From CALAGB01 sp963713965 (GTDB taxonomy: Bacteria > Chloroflexota > Chloroflexia > Thermomicrobiales > Thermomicrobiaceae), in assembly GCA_963713965.1 (NCBI GenBank), contig OY970217.1, forward strand, positions 2,418,001-2,482,000: a stretch of DNA of 64,000 nucleotides. The letters are read 5' to 3'. Positions 35,955 to 44,796 of this stretch are shown here, in pieces; within the stretch, counting starts at the first letter, position 1, and each line of letters starts with the position of its first letter. The notes under the pieces were generated by a model that worked only from the letters and a program-made list of their open reading frames with translations, had not been told where the DNA came from and searched no databases. The translations under genes were made by a program, and so were the position numbers.

Positions 35955-36785
35955 CTAAGTGGAGAAGACGGTCGAGACCAGATCGAGCACCGCGGCTTGC
36001 ACGGTCTGGTCGTCGGTGATCGGCGCGGCAATGGCGAGCTCGCAGGCGCGGCGGGGCGAAACGCCGGAGCTGATCAGCATTCCGGCATAGATCAGTAGAC
36101 GTGTACTGGCTGGCTCGTCCAGTCCCGAATCACTCAAGTTGCGGATCAGATTCCCAAGTTGGACGAGTTGTCCAGCCGTCTCGCCGCCGACGCCGCTCTC
36201 ATGCTCGACGATGCGTGACTCCAACGTTGATGGCGGGAAGTCAAAGTCGAGCGCCACGAAGCGCTGTCGAGTGCTCGGTTTGAGATTCTTCATCAAGCTC
36301 TGATACCCCGGATTGTAGGAGATGACCAACAAGAACTCCGGCGGCGCCACCAGGAGCTCGCCGGTCTTCTCGAGCCTGAGCCGACGGCGATCATCGGTGA
36401 GGGGGTGAATGACGACGGTGGTGTCCTTGCGCGCCTCGACGATCTCGTCCAGATAGCAGATGGCGCCGATGCGTACCGCGTGCGTCAGCGGACCGTCGAT
36501 CCAGATCGTCTCATCCCCCTTGATGAGGTAGCGGCCGAGGAGGTCGCTGGCCGTCAGGTCATCGTGACAGGCGACGCTCACGAGTGGTCGATTCAGTCGG
36601 TGCGCCATGTAGCGCAGGAAGCGAGTCTTGCCAACTCCGGTGGGTCCCTTGAGCATGACTGGAAGCTTCTGGGCGTAGGCGGTCTCGAAGATCTCGACTT
36701 CGTCTCCGACGGGTAGATAGTAGGGTTCCTCGACGATCTCGGCGACCTGTGCGTCGGCCCAGCGGCCGTTCTCCGGTTGCTGCAT
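35955..36785 (-). CDS. MoxR-type AAA ATPase of the NorQ/CbbQ group
   Basis: A 276-residue AAA+ ATPase: Walker A GPTGVGKT (residues 47-54), Walker B in ICYLDEIVEARKDT, and the arginine-rich STRQRFVALDFDFP sensor region. The whole length matches NorQ/CbbQ. It partners the VWA protein encoded next. An AAGGAA ribosome site is 12 bases before the ATG. The pair is orphan with respect to a target gene here. Confidence 0.9.
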   Translation of the reverse strand: MQQPENGRWADAQVAEIVEEPYYLPVGDEVEIFETAYAQKLPVMLKGPTGVGKTRFLRYMAHRLNRPLVSVACHDDLTASDLLGRYLIKGDETIWIDGPLTHAVRIGAICYLDEIVEARKDTTVVIHPLTDDRRRLRLEKTGELLVAPPEFLLVISYNPGYQSLMKNLKPSTRQRFVALDFDFPPSTLESRIVEHESGVGGETAGQLVQLGNLIRNLSDSGLDEPASTRLLIYAGMLISSGVSPRRACELAIAAPITDDQTVQAAVLDLVSTVFST

Positions 36786-36959
36786 GCTGAATCGGTTCCT
36801 TCTCGTTGTGAGTGAACTGCTCGATGTCGACGTCAGGCACCAATCGTACCGCGAGCAGGGTCGATTAGGATGGCTTTGACCTGACGAGAGCCCTCTGTTA
36901 GCGTTGTTTCTACGTATCAGCGCGAGCTACCCAACACAACTACGGATTGGGGCGAGGCG

Positions 36960-37655
36960 ATGGATGTTGGTCGCGCGTTCACCTTTGCCTTCGAGGATCC
37001 CGACTGGATGAAGAAGATGCTCATCGGCGGGGCACTCCTCTTCATCCCCATATTTGGATGGCTGGTCGTCGGTGGATACTGGATGCGCATCATCCGCAAC
37101 GCCTACGTCGGTAACGACCTGCCGCTGCCCGAATGGGATCAGATTGGCGACGATTTCGTCCTCGGTCTCAAAGGAGCGGTGGCGCTCATCGTCTGGTGGC
37201 TGCCTGTCTACGCCGTCATCGGCACGATGATCTGCCTTTCCATTCCCTTCTTCCTGACGGCCGGATCTGATCAGTCCAGCGTTTTCGTGCCTATTATCAT
37301 CTTCTCCAGCTTTGGCTGGGTTGGCCTGGTCATGGTGAGCACATTGCTGCAACTGCTGATGCTGGTGGTGGTACCGATGGTACTGGGACGCATCGCGATC
37401 AACGGCGATTTCGCCGCCGGGTTCCAGATTCGGGAGATCGTTCAGGAGATGCGCCGCGTTCCTGTGCCGCTATTGTTGGTAGTGGCGCTCGAATATGGCA
37501 TCCGTAGCGTCACTGGTCTTGGCGTCTTCTTCTGCATTGTCGGTCTGGCATTTACCACGTTCGTCGGCTACTTGATGCTCAGCCATCTCTATGGCCAGCT
37601 TCGGCGGGTGGTTGAGGAGAGCGGTGAAGCGGCTTCGGAAGTCGTCACGCTCTGA
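36960..37655 (+). CDS. DUF4013-family integral membrane protein
   Basis: A 231-residue polytopic protein that starts with the DUF4013 pattern (VGRAFTFAFEDPDWMKKMLI, then GGALLFIPIFGWLVVGGY) and has five or six hydrophobic segments. GGGGCGAGG precedes the ATG. The family is common in archaea and Chloroflexota and has no assigned function. It converges with an ABC permease gene. Confidence 0.82.
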   Translation: MDVGRAFTFAFEDPDWMKKMLIGGALLFIPIFGWLVVGGYWMRIIRNAYVGNDLPLPEWDQIGDDFVLGLKGAVALIVWWLPVYAVIGTMICLSIPFFLTAGSDQSSVFVPIIIFSSFGWVGLVMVSTLLQLLMLVVVPMVLGRIAINGDFAAGFQIREIVQEMRRVPVPLLLVVALEYGIRSVTGLGVFFCIVGLAFTTFVGYLMLSHLYGQLRRVVEESGEAASEVVTL

Positions 37656-37667
37656 GACAATGCCCGG

Positions 37668-38450
37668 TCACCCGCTGTCGCGCGAGAAGAGATAGAGGGC
37701 CGGAACGGCCGCAGCCAGCGTAAAGAGGGCCAGAATTCCCAGCTCACCCCAGTTCCAACCCTGGCCAAACCAGGGATCCTGAATCGCGATCAGCGCGTGG
37801 GTCAGCGGGATCGAGTCTGACAGTGTCCGAACGCCGCTCGGGAGGACTGCACGTGGTGGTGCTGTGCCGGAGACCATCCAGAACAGGAAGAAAAGGATCA
37901 GGCTGATCCCTTGCATCGCACGGGCCGTGGGCACCAGCGCGGCCATCAAGAATCCGATCGCGGCGAAGCAGAGCGTCGAGATGATGATGGCGACCAACAC
38001 CCCAGCAACTGATTCGGGAAACTGTGTGCTGTAGACGATCTTCGCCACCACGACCATGATGAGGCTTCCCGCCGCACCTATTGTCAAGGCGACGCCGATC
38101 TGTGAGCCAAACAGACTCCAGCCGGGAATCGAGGAGGCGCGAAATCGGCGGAGGATACCCGCCTCGCGGTAGCCGGCCAAATGAATCGGGATGGTGAGGA
38201 GGCCCATTGACGCGATCACAAGGGCGACTGATGCGGTCATGTAATAATCGGCCCCCGCAATGCCGCGAAAGACAAGCCGTCCCTGTTCGTCTCGCTCTCC
38301 GGCCGCGGTGCCGCCAAAGACTGCAGCCAGCAGCAGGAGCATGATCAGCGGCAGCACCAGCGAAAAGACGGTGGCGAACGGATCGCGCAAGAACAGGTTC
38401 AGCTCGATCCTGGTCAGCTTTGAGTAACCACGACTCCGCTCCATCATCAA
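37668..38450 (-). CDS. ABC-2 type transporter permease
   Basis: Six hydrophobic segments in 260 residues, with the N-terminal half showing the ABC-2 layout (LNLFLRDPFATVFSLVLPLI). Its start overlaps the stop of the ATPase gene by four bases (ATGA). Exporters of this class move drugs, lipids or polysaccharides; the cargo is unknown. Confidence 0.88.
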   Translation of the reverse strand: MMMERSRGYSKLTRIELNLFLRDPFATVFSLVLPLIMLLLLAAVFGGTAAGERDEQGRLVFRGIAGADYYMTASVALVIASMGLLTIPIHLAGYREAGILRRFRASSIPGWSLFGSQIGVALTIGAAGSLIMVVVAKIVYSTQFPESVAGVLVAIIISTLCFAAIGFLMAALVPTARAMQGISLILFFLFWMVSGTAPPRAVLPSGVRTLSDSIPLTHALIAIQDPWFGQGWNWGELGILALFTLAAAVPALYLFSRDSG

Positions 38451-39367
38451 CCTCCGATCGCCCGGCCCGTTATCGCGAGAAACGCGTCTTCGAGGGTCGG
38501 TCGCTCGACACGTAGATCGGGTGGCACGATGCCGTGCTCGACCAGCGCCGCCGCGACGAGGGCGAGGACCGCGCCGGTTCCCTCAATCTCGATGTTCTCG
38601 CCGTTCCGGCTCACCGTCCGCACCAGTGGAACGTGAGTCAGCCAGGCGACATCGGCGCAGGTGGTCGAGAAACGGACGATCAAGGGAACATCGAGGCTGT
38701 CGATGATGGCCTGCGGTGTCCCGAGTGCGACGATGCGACCGTGATCGATAATGGCGACTCGATCGCAAAGATACTCCGCTTCGTCCATGAAGTGGGTCAC
38801 CAGCGCGATCGTCGTGCCGCGTCCGCGAATGTCGCGGATGATCTCCCAGGTGGCGCGGCGCGCCTGCGGATCGAGCCCCTGAGTGAGTTCATCTAGGAAG
38901 ACGAGCTTCGGATCGTTGACGAAGGCGAGAGCCAGAAAGAGACGTTGCTTCTGGCCACCGGATAAGTTGCCGAACGCACGACGTTGAAGATCGGCCAATC
39001 CCCATTGGTGAAGGAGGTGGCGCCAGTCGACACGATGTGGAGCGTAGGCTGCGAACAGATCGAGAGCTTCTCCCACACGGATGCGATCCGGCAGCGAGGA
39101 CGCCTGGAGCTGCGAACCGATCAGGTGCCTGAGTTGCTCGATGTCCCGAGCAGGGTCGACGCCGAGAACATGGATCCGACCGCCGCCGGCACTCCGCAGA
39201 CCTTGCACGCACTCGACGGTGGTCGTCTTTCCGGCGCCGTTGGGGCCGATGATGCCGAAGATCTCCCCCGGCTGAACGTCGAAAGAGACGTCATCGACCG
39301 CGACGGTGTCGCCGTACTGCTTATGCAGATGTTGAACGGTGATGACGGGATCTGAACTGACTGACAT
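38447..39367 (-). CDS. ABC-2 type transporter ATP-binding protein
   Basis: A 306-residue ABC ATPase with Walker A GPNGAGKTT, Q-loop region, signature LSGGQKQRL and Walker B LVFLDELTQGLD, in which the usual DEP is DEL. The C-terminal 80 residues are the DrrA-type extension. First gene of the two-gene transporter operon. A second, similar transporter lies at 50968-52808. Confidence 0.92.
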   Translation of the reverse strand: MSVSSDPVITVQHLHKQYGDTVAVDDVSFDVQPGEIFGIIGPNGAGKTTTVECVQGLRSAGGGRIHVLGVDPARDIEQLRHLIGSQLQASSLPDRIRVGEALDLFAAYAPHRVDWRHLLHQWGLADLQRRAFGNLSGGQKQRLFLALAFVNDPKLVFLDELTQGLDPQARRATWEIIRDIRGRGTTIALVTHFMDEAEYLCDRVAIIDHGRIVALGTPQAIIDSLDVPLIVRFSTTCADVAWLTHVPLVRTVSRNGENIEIEGTGAVLALVAAALVEHGIVPPDLRVERPTLEDAFLAITGRAIGG

Positions 39368-39554
39368 GCGGCGTTCCCTGCTACGATGTGATCAAGACGG
39401 CCGCATTCCACCATTTGCGGCTCGAGGGCGCACGCCCAATCGCATCGTAGCGGACGCCTCTGGGTCGGCACATCCATAGAGCGTTACAAAGTGAAGGCGT
39501 TTGTTGCGGACGTGATGTGTCTGCGGTGGGTCAGGTCGGCGAGGGAGATGATCG

Positions 39555-41171
39555 GTGAATCGCTCCGAGATGCCACGTGATCAGCTTCGCACCATCGATT
39601 TCCTTTTCGCGTTTTCGCTGGCGGCGGACCTGGCGATGGGTTTGGCCGCGGGGCACGGCGTGCGCGCTACGTATATCGGGATGCGTCTGGCCGATCGCCT
39701 GCAACTGGACCAGGAAACGCGTACCGATCTGTTCTACGCCGAACTGTTGATGGACGCCGGGTGTACCGCCTGGGCGAGTCAGGTCGCGGCGAAGATTCTG
39801 AGCGACGATATCGCGGCGAGACGTGAGCTGTTTTTTTTCACCGACCCTCGTGACCCACGAGACATGATCAGGTGGCTGGCTCGCCATCTGGCGACTGGAC
39901 AGGGGCTCGGAACGCGGGCCCGGAAAATGGCCGACTTTGGGGTACACGGCAAAGAGTTCATGCAGGAGGGTCTGCGCAACACGTCCGACGTCGCGGCGCG
40001 CATCGCCGGCCGCCTGGGTCGGTCGATTGAAGTTCAAGAAGCGCTACGACTGGCCTTTGAAGATTGGGCCGCGTCTGGATCGCACAATGATTCCGCCGCG
40101 CCAGCGCCACTCATCTCGCGAATCCTCTTCGCGACCATCTTCCTCGAGGTTTTCCACCAGGTCCAGGGACGCGAGGCAGCCATCAGACTCGCGCGATCCA
40201 GGCGGGGAACTACGCTCGATTCAGACGTCGTCGATGCGTTCATGGATCTGGCGAACGATCAATCGTTTTGGGGCGGGCTCGAATCGGAATCGGTGTGGGA
40301 TGAGGTTCGAAGATTGGAGCCTGAGTCTCCGTACCGCTATCTGAGCGAGTCACGTCTGGACGACGTTGCCCTGGCGTTCGCCGACTTCGCCGATCTCAAG
40401 AGCTTTTATTCGGCTGGCCATTCCCGCAGAGTGTCGACGCTGGCTGAATCTATGGCCAAGCATCTCGGACAAGATTCCTTGGACATCAAGGAAATTCGCC
40501 GCGCCGCCCTGATGCATGACATTGGGCTCGTCGCGGTGCCGTCATTCGTGCTCCACAGGCCGGAAAGCTCATTGACTGCGGCGGAGTGGGAATCGCTGCG
40601 TTTACACCCCTATTACGCGGAGCGCATATTGGGCCGCGTCCCAGCGTTCGCGCCGCTTGTCCCACTGGTGGTGGCCCACCATGAACGGCCCGATGGACAA
40701 GGGTTTCACCGTGGCATCAGCCTGGGGCAAATTCCGCCCGGCGCGTGCATCATCGCGGTGGCAGACGCGTTCGATGAGTTGACCCATGCGGCGCCGGAGC
40801 GACCGGCGCTCGACGTTGACGCCGCGTTGCGACGGCTCGCTCAAGGGATTGGCACCCGGTTCACCGCCGGGTGTTTCAATGCTCTGGTGTGGGCGGTCGG
40901 GAAAGAATCGCCCGCTGACAACGCGCGTGCAGAGGCGGACATTTCTAGCGGAGACGCGGTGACGACAGAGTGGCCGGCTGGGCTCACCGACCGAGAGGTC
41001 GACGTGCTTCGGCTCCTTTCGACCGGCGCAAGCCGTCGTGCCATGGCGAAGGCACTGTCCGTCAGCGAGCACACGATTCGCCATCACCTCGAGCACATCT
41101 ACAGCAAGATCGACGTCCACACGCGAGTGACGGCAACCCTCTTCGCCATCGAGCACAACATCCTCGTGTAA
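39555..41171 (+). CDS. HD-GYP-like phosphohydrolase fused to a LuxR-type DNA-binding domain
   Basis: A 538-residue regulator. The N-terminal 270 residues are helical and unassigned. Residues about 285-420 are an HD-GYP-like domain: GHSRRV, ALMHDIGL, then HHERPDGQGFHRG, where the canonical GYP is replaced by GFH. The C-terminus is a LuxR helix-turn-helix (LTDREVDVLRLLSTGASRRA, then HTIRHHLEHIYSK). The metal ligands are kept, so nucleotide binding or cyclic-di-GMP hydrolysis is possible, coupled directly to transcription. The start is GTG at 39555 with GGGAG nine bases upstream. It ends 102 bases before the DUF4242/TusA/DsrE operon on the same strand and could control it. Confidence 0.87.
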   Translation: MNRSEMPRDQLRTIDFLFAFSLAADLAMGLAAGHGVRATYIGMRLADRLQLDQETRTDLFYAELLMDAGCTAWASQVAAKILSDDIAARRELFFFTDPRDPRDMIRWLARHLATGQGLGTRARKMADFGVHGKEFMQEGLRNTSDVAARIAGRLGRSIEVQEALRLAFEDWAASGSHNDSAAPAPLISRILFATIFLEVFHQVQGREAAIRLARSRRGTTLDSDVVDAFMDLANDQSFWGGLESESVWDEVRRLEPESPYRYLSESRLDDVALAFADFADLKSFYSAGHSRRVSTLAESMAKHLGQDSLDIKEIRRAALMHDIGLVAVPSFVLHRPESSLTAAEWESLRLHPYYAERILGRVPAFAPLVPLVVAHHERPDGQGFHRGISLGQIPPGACIIAVADAFDELTHAAPERPALDVDAALRRLAQGIGTRFTAGCFNALVWAVGKESPADNARAEADISSGDAVTTEWPAGLTDREVDVLRLLSTGASRRAMAKALSVSEHTIRHHLEHIYSKIDVHTRVTATLFAIEHNILV

Positions 41172-41273
41172 ACCGACGACCCTCTCGGATCCATTCCGGT
41201 CCTATGGGACGTTCGTCCGATGCGGCCACTTGGGCATCTCCCTAATATCGAGAGTAGGAAAGGAGGCGCACCG

Positions 41274-41525
41274 ATGCCACTGTTCATCGACATCCATCGG
41301 CACGTGGAAGGTCTGACACCCGAAGCCGTTGCCCACGCGCATCAGATCGACCTGGAGACGCAAGAGAAACACGGCGTGCGGTATCTGCGCTACTGGTTCA
41401 ACGAGCAGGACGGCACCGTCTTCTGTCTCTGCGAAGCACCGAGCAAGGAACATGCCGATCGCGTGCACCGTGAGGGCCACGGCATGGCGGCGAACGAAAT
41501 TTTCGAGGTCCGTGAGGGTAGCTGA
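41274..41525 (+). CDS. DUF4242 small protein
   Basis: An 83-residue protein with the DUF4242 pattern: FIDIHRHVEGLTPEAVAHAH, the YLRYWFNEQDGTVFCLCEAP core and a terminal His-rich HREGHGMAANEI. The family resembles nickel-binding SCO4226-like ferredoxin folds. AAAGGAGG precedes the ATG at 41274, which is preferred to the longer frame from 41220. First gene of an apparent operon with the TusA fusion (30-base gap) and DsrE protein. Confidence 0.88.
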   Translation: MPLFIDIHRHVEGLTPEAVAHAHQIDLETQEKHGVRYLRYWFNEQDGTVFCLCEAPSKEHADRVHREGHGMAANEIFEVREGS

Positions 41526-41555
41526 TACCGAACGATTGACACGGAAGGTGACGCA

Positions 41556-42209
41556 ATGGCCGCCAATGCGAGTGGTTCTGCCGCGACGAACGCGCTCGGG
41601 GACCGGTTTCTTACGGCGCTTACGGAACTTGACTTCGTATCGATGGCCGCCTGCTTCAGTGATGACGCGACTTTCCGCGCACTGCTGCCGCGTGGTTTGC
41701 AACAGGCAATCGGATCCGACGCCGTTAGCCACTTTCAGCAGTGGTTCGGAGGGGCGGACCGCATCGACCTCCTGAAACGTGAATCGGACAACATCGCCGC
41801 CCGACAGCACTTGTCATGGCGCATGCGCGTTCACGGTGAGCTCGGCCCGCGACTCATCGAGCAGCAAGCATTCGCCACGGTCGATGAAGATCACTTCACC
41901 AGATTCGATCTCCTCTGTACTGGCTTCATGCCGGAGGCAGATTCCACTTCTCAACACACGCCAGAGTTCGCCCCGGGCGACGTTGTCGTAGCGGCAGTGC
42001 TCGATGGTGGGGAGGCTAACTGCGCCACGCTGACTCCGCTGATCAGGGCTCGTCTGCGAGAGATGTCGAGTGGCGACGTGCTAGAGGTCGTCAGCAACGA
42101 GCCGACCGCCGAGCGAGACATCGACTCCTGGAGTCGCCTGACCGGGAACACACTGATGGGGAAGCGCGCGGTTGGCGGCGCAATGCATTTCTACATTCGC
42201 AAGAAGTGA
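41556..42209 (+). CDS. NTF2/SnoaL-like domain fused to a TusA-like sulfur-carrier domain
   Basis: A 217-residue fusion. Residues 10-135 look like an NTF2/SnoaL cone fold (LTELDFVSMAACFSDDATFR start, HGELGPRLIEQQAFATVD). Residues about 148-217 resemble TusA/SirA: VLDGGEANCATLTPLIRARL with Cys156 in the sulfur-carrier position, SSGDVLEVVSNEPTAERDI, and a final SRLTGNTL...FYIRKK. The canonical CPxP is CATLTP here, so the family assignment rests on overall pattern. The protein may carry persulfide to or from the DsrE protein encoded 17 bases downstream. Confidence 0.75.
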   Translation: MAANASGSAATNALGDRFLTALTELDFVSMAACFSDDATFRALLPRGLQQAIGSDAVSHFQQWFGGADRIDLLKRESDNIAARQHLSWRMRVHGELGPRLIEQQAFATVDEDHFTRFDLLCTGFMPEADSTSQHTPEFAPGDVVVAAVLDGGEANCATLTPLIRARLREMSSGDVLEVVSNEPTAERDIDSWSRLTGNTLMGKRAVGGAMHFYIRKK

Positions 42210-42226
42210 ACGAAGGGAGCCACTTC

Positions 42227-42589
42227 ATGGCTTCGAAGTTTCTGGTGAACGGGACGTGTGGCAAGGAGAACGCAGAGCGCGCAACCCTTGCGTTCATCAT
42301 GGGGAACGTGGCTGCTGCGGCGGATCAAGAGACCGTTGTCTTGCTCACGATCGAGGGAGTCTGGCTGGCGACGAAAGGCTACGCCGCCGACGTCATCAAG
42401 GAAGGTTTCCCACCGCTCACCGAAGTGATCACGTCGTTCATGAAGAATGGCGGAGAAGTCTGGGCGTGCGGCACCTGCACCAAGCCGCGGGGGATCACCG
42501 AGACCGACCTGATCGACGGTGCGAAGATGGTGACTGCGGCGAACGTGGTGGAATACCTCGCCTCCGGAGCGATGACGATCGGATTCTGA
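42227..42589 (+). CDS. DsrE-family protein
   Basis: A 120-residue protein with the DsrE/DsrF-like alpha/beta fold pattern (FLVNGTCGKENAERATLAF, VVLLTIEGVWLATKGYA) and a cysteine pair ACGTCTKPRG at the place of the family's sulfur-acceptor cysteines. GAAGGGAG precedes the ATG at 42227. In sulfur oxidisers and thiouridine synthesis, DsrE-type proteins exchange sulfur with TusA, which supports a relay with the preceding gene. Confidence 0.85.
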   Translation: MASKFLVNGTCGKENAERATLAFIMGNVAAAADQETVVLLTIEGVWLATKGYAADVIKEGFPPLTEVITSFMKNGGEVWACGTCTKPRGITETDLIDGAKMVTAANVVEYLASGAMTIGF

Positions 42590-42779
42590 TTCTTCCCATC
42601 AAAGCCTGTGAGTCGAAGACGTGTGGCCGGGGCCAGGGATTCGCCCGACTCCGGCCTTTCGCTTCACGATGATTGACAACGGACGGACGAATGGTCCATG
42701 TTGGCCACCACCGGTGGGAACCCGGCGGGTTTGGACAGACGAACAACCGTTGTTGGACCGGTATCGTGAAGTGGTAGAC

Positions 42780-43535
42780 ATGAGTCGTCGGGAAGAGACG
42801 TTGAATCAGCTGCAGTCGTACATCGCGCGGGCACGCGAGTTTTCTGGCTGGAGTTTCGGCGATGTCGACGCCACGCCGCTAGAGCCCGGCCCGCCGTGGG
42901 ACTACGAAGCCATCGCTCAGGATCACGCACGAACTGCACGACGCATTCTGGATCTCGGCACCGGCGGCGGCGAAGTGCTGGAGCGCATCATCGGCGGATT
43001 GGACCGACCGTTCGTCGCGACAGAGGAGTGGTACACAAATGCGCCGGTCGCCAGAGCGCGATTGGCTCCACTCGGTGGCGAGGTGGTGCGTTGCTCGAGC
43101 CTGGCCTTGCCGTTTTGCGATGCGTCGTTCGACCTAGTGTTGGACCGCCATGAAGAGCTCGATCCCGCCGAGGTCGTGCGCGTTCTTGTTCCGGGAGGCA
43201 GGGTCGTCACCCAGCAGGTCGTTCCGGAACATTGGCCCGAACTGACCGAGTTCTTCCCACACCGGCAGCGATTTCCGGATCACTTCGCCCTCTACGCAGC
43301 CGCCTTCGAATCGGCAGGCATGCGTGTTGATCGGGCACATCATGAGCATCGCGTCGCCTATGGCTCGCTCGGCGATGTCGTTTTCATGCTGCTGACCGCG
43401 CCCTGGACCATCCCTGGCTTCGATCCGAAAAAGGAGATTGACGCGCTGCTGGCGTTCGAAGACGCGCACCGCCTCGAAAACGGTATCGTCCTGACTGAGG
43501 GTTACTACCGGATTGAAGGACAGAAACCGGGCTGA
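42780..43535 (+). CDS. Class I SAM-dependent methyltransferase
   Basis: Motif I is ILDLGTGGGEVLERI, then an acidic ribose-binding residue (FVATEEW), motif II/III around FDLVLDRHEELDPAEV and the post-strand VVRVLVPGGRVV. The frame is open from 42621, but the first 53 residues look non-coding, and the ATG at 42780 gives the normal 251 residues; its ribosome site is weak. It follows the sulfur-relay operon by 190 bases and precedes a VOC gene. Substrate unknown. Confidence 0.82.
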   Translation: MSRREETLNQLQSYIARAREFSGWSFGDVDATPLEPGPPWDYEAIAQDHARTARRILDLGTGGGEVLERIIGGLDRPFVATEEWYTNAPVARARLAPLGGEVVRCSSLALPFCDASFDLVLDRHEELDPAEVVRVLVPGGRVVTQQVVPEHWPELTEFFPHRQRFPDHFALYAAAFESAGMRVDRAHHEHRVAYGSLGDVVFMLLTAPWTIPGFDPKKEIDALLAFEDAHRLENGIVLTEGYYRIEGQKPG

Positions 43536-43603
43536 GGTTTTGTGCGTTATCGACCACAGTGGACATCCGCCCGCCTATCCGCCTTGTCTGAGGAGAGAAT
43601 TTT

Positions 43604-44056
43604 ATGGGGACCTTGCGTTTCGACCACATGGGTGTTGTCGTCGACGACCTGGACGCCGTGGGTGGTTTCTTTCTCGATCTGGGATTCGAGAGCGATGGTC
43701 CGATGATGGTCGACGGCGAGGTCGTGGACAGGATCAACGGGCTCGACGGTGTCCGAGCAGAGATCATGATGGTTCGGACCCCTGACGGTAGCGGAACACT
43801 GGAGCTCGTCAAGTACCATGCGCCGGTTGAAGACCAACTCCCGCAGGCTTTGCCGCCGAACCGGTTGGGCTTTCGGCACATCTGCGTGGAGGTCGATGAC
43901 CTCAACGGGATCGTCGACGGACTGCGAGCGAAGGGTTTCGACCTGGTCGGCGAGGTGCAGGATTACGAGGACTTCTATCGGCTGTGCTACGTCCGCGGTC
44001 CCGAAGGACTGATCGTCGAGCTTGCCCAAAAGCTCGAGTCTGGGGATGGGAGCTAG
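43604..44056 (+). CDS. VOC-family (glyoxalase/dioxygenase fold) protein
   Basis: A 150-residue single VOC unit of two babbab modules: FDHMGVVVDDLDAVGGFFLD at the start with the metal-ligand His, and GFRHICVEVDDLNGIVDGL for the second, ending YVRGPEGLIVELAQKL with the Glu ligand. Such proteins include glyoxalase I, epimerases and resistance proteins. GAGGAGAG precedes the ATG. Function beyond the fold cannot be set. Confidence 0.87.
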   Translation: MGTLRFDHMGVVVDDLDAVGGFFLDLGFESDGPMMVDGEVVDRINGLDGVRAEIMMVRTPDGSGTLELVKYHAPVEDQLPQALPPNRLGFRHICVEVDDLNGIVDGLRAKGFDLVGEVQDYEDFYRLCYVRGPEGLIVELAQKLESGDGS

Positions 44057-44120
44057 GCGAACGGTGGGTGCTCTGAGATTGATATGTGAACAGACGTTTG
44101 GCGGTTCCCCGGAGGAATAG

Positions 44121-44741
44121 TTGTCCAAGCAGAGTGTTCCCGGCCAGATCATCGTCCTGAATGGTGCGCCGCGCTCAGGCAAATCCAGCATTGTCGCGGC
44201 CATTCAGCAGACGTTTGGCGGCGTCTGGGTCAATCTGGGTGTCGATCAGTCGATGCGGGCGACGCCCGAACGCTTCCAGCCGGGGATCGGGCTGCGGCCG
44301 GGCGGCGAGCGTCCGGATCTAGAGCCGTTGATCGAGATCCTCTATCTGGCGCTATATGCGTCCATTGCCGCGCACAGTCGAATGGGATTGAACGTCGCGG
44401 TCGACGTGGGCCATCACGACGCCTACTCACAGCCGCTCGGGATTCTGCCGAAGTGCGCGCGGTTGTTGGAGGGGCTACCGGTCCTCTTCGTAGGCGTACG
44501 CTGCCCAATCGACCTCATCATGGAGCGGCGTCGCGCCACCTGGAAGGTCGACTACGCGGCTGACGGCTCCATCCCCGAGCCGGTCATGCGCTGGCACGAA
44601 GCGGTCCACATCCCCGGTATCTATGATCTTGAGGTCGATACCTCTCTGCTGAGCCCGGAGCAATGCGCCGCGCTCATCCGCCAGCGACTTAAGTCGGGTG
44701 CACCAGGGACGGCGTTTCGGAGGTTGGCGCCTGTCACCTAG
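44121..44741 (+). CDS. Chloramphenicol phosphotransferase-like kinase
   Basis: A 206-residue P-loop kinase with the CPT-family opening IIVLNGAPRSGKSSI and a YASIAAHSRMGLNVAVDVGHHD segment containing the catalytic Asp, then CPIDLIMERRRATWK. CPT phosphorylates the hydroxyl of chloramphenicol, but many relatives act on other small alcohols or nucleosides. The start is TTG at 44121 with GGAGG five bases before it. It is the last ordinary-GC gene before the low-GC protease cassette. Confidence 0.8.
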   Translation: MSKQSVPGQIIVLNGAPRSGKSSIVAAIQQTFGGVWVNLGVDQSMRATPERFQPGIGLRPGGERPDLEPLIEILYLALYASIAAHSRMGLNVAVDVGHHDAYSQPLGILPKCARLLEGLPVLFVGVRCPIDLIMERRRATWKVDYAADGSIPEPVMRWHEAVHIPGIYDLEVDTSLLSPEQCAALIRQRLKSGAPGTAFRRLAPVT

Positions 44742-44796
44742 TCCGGTTGTTCATGCGAACAACTGACCAACACCGCACAGAGTACGGGCGTTCTGA

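Noticed and set aside
44121..44741. Calling the CPT-like kinase a proven chloramphenicol resistance gene
   Set aside because: Only the fold and P-loop context support it; many relatives do not phosphorylate chloramphenicol.
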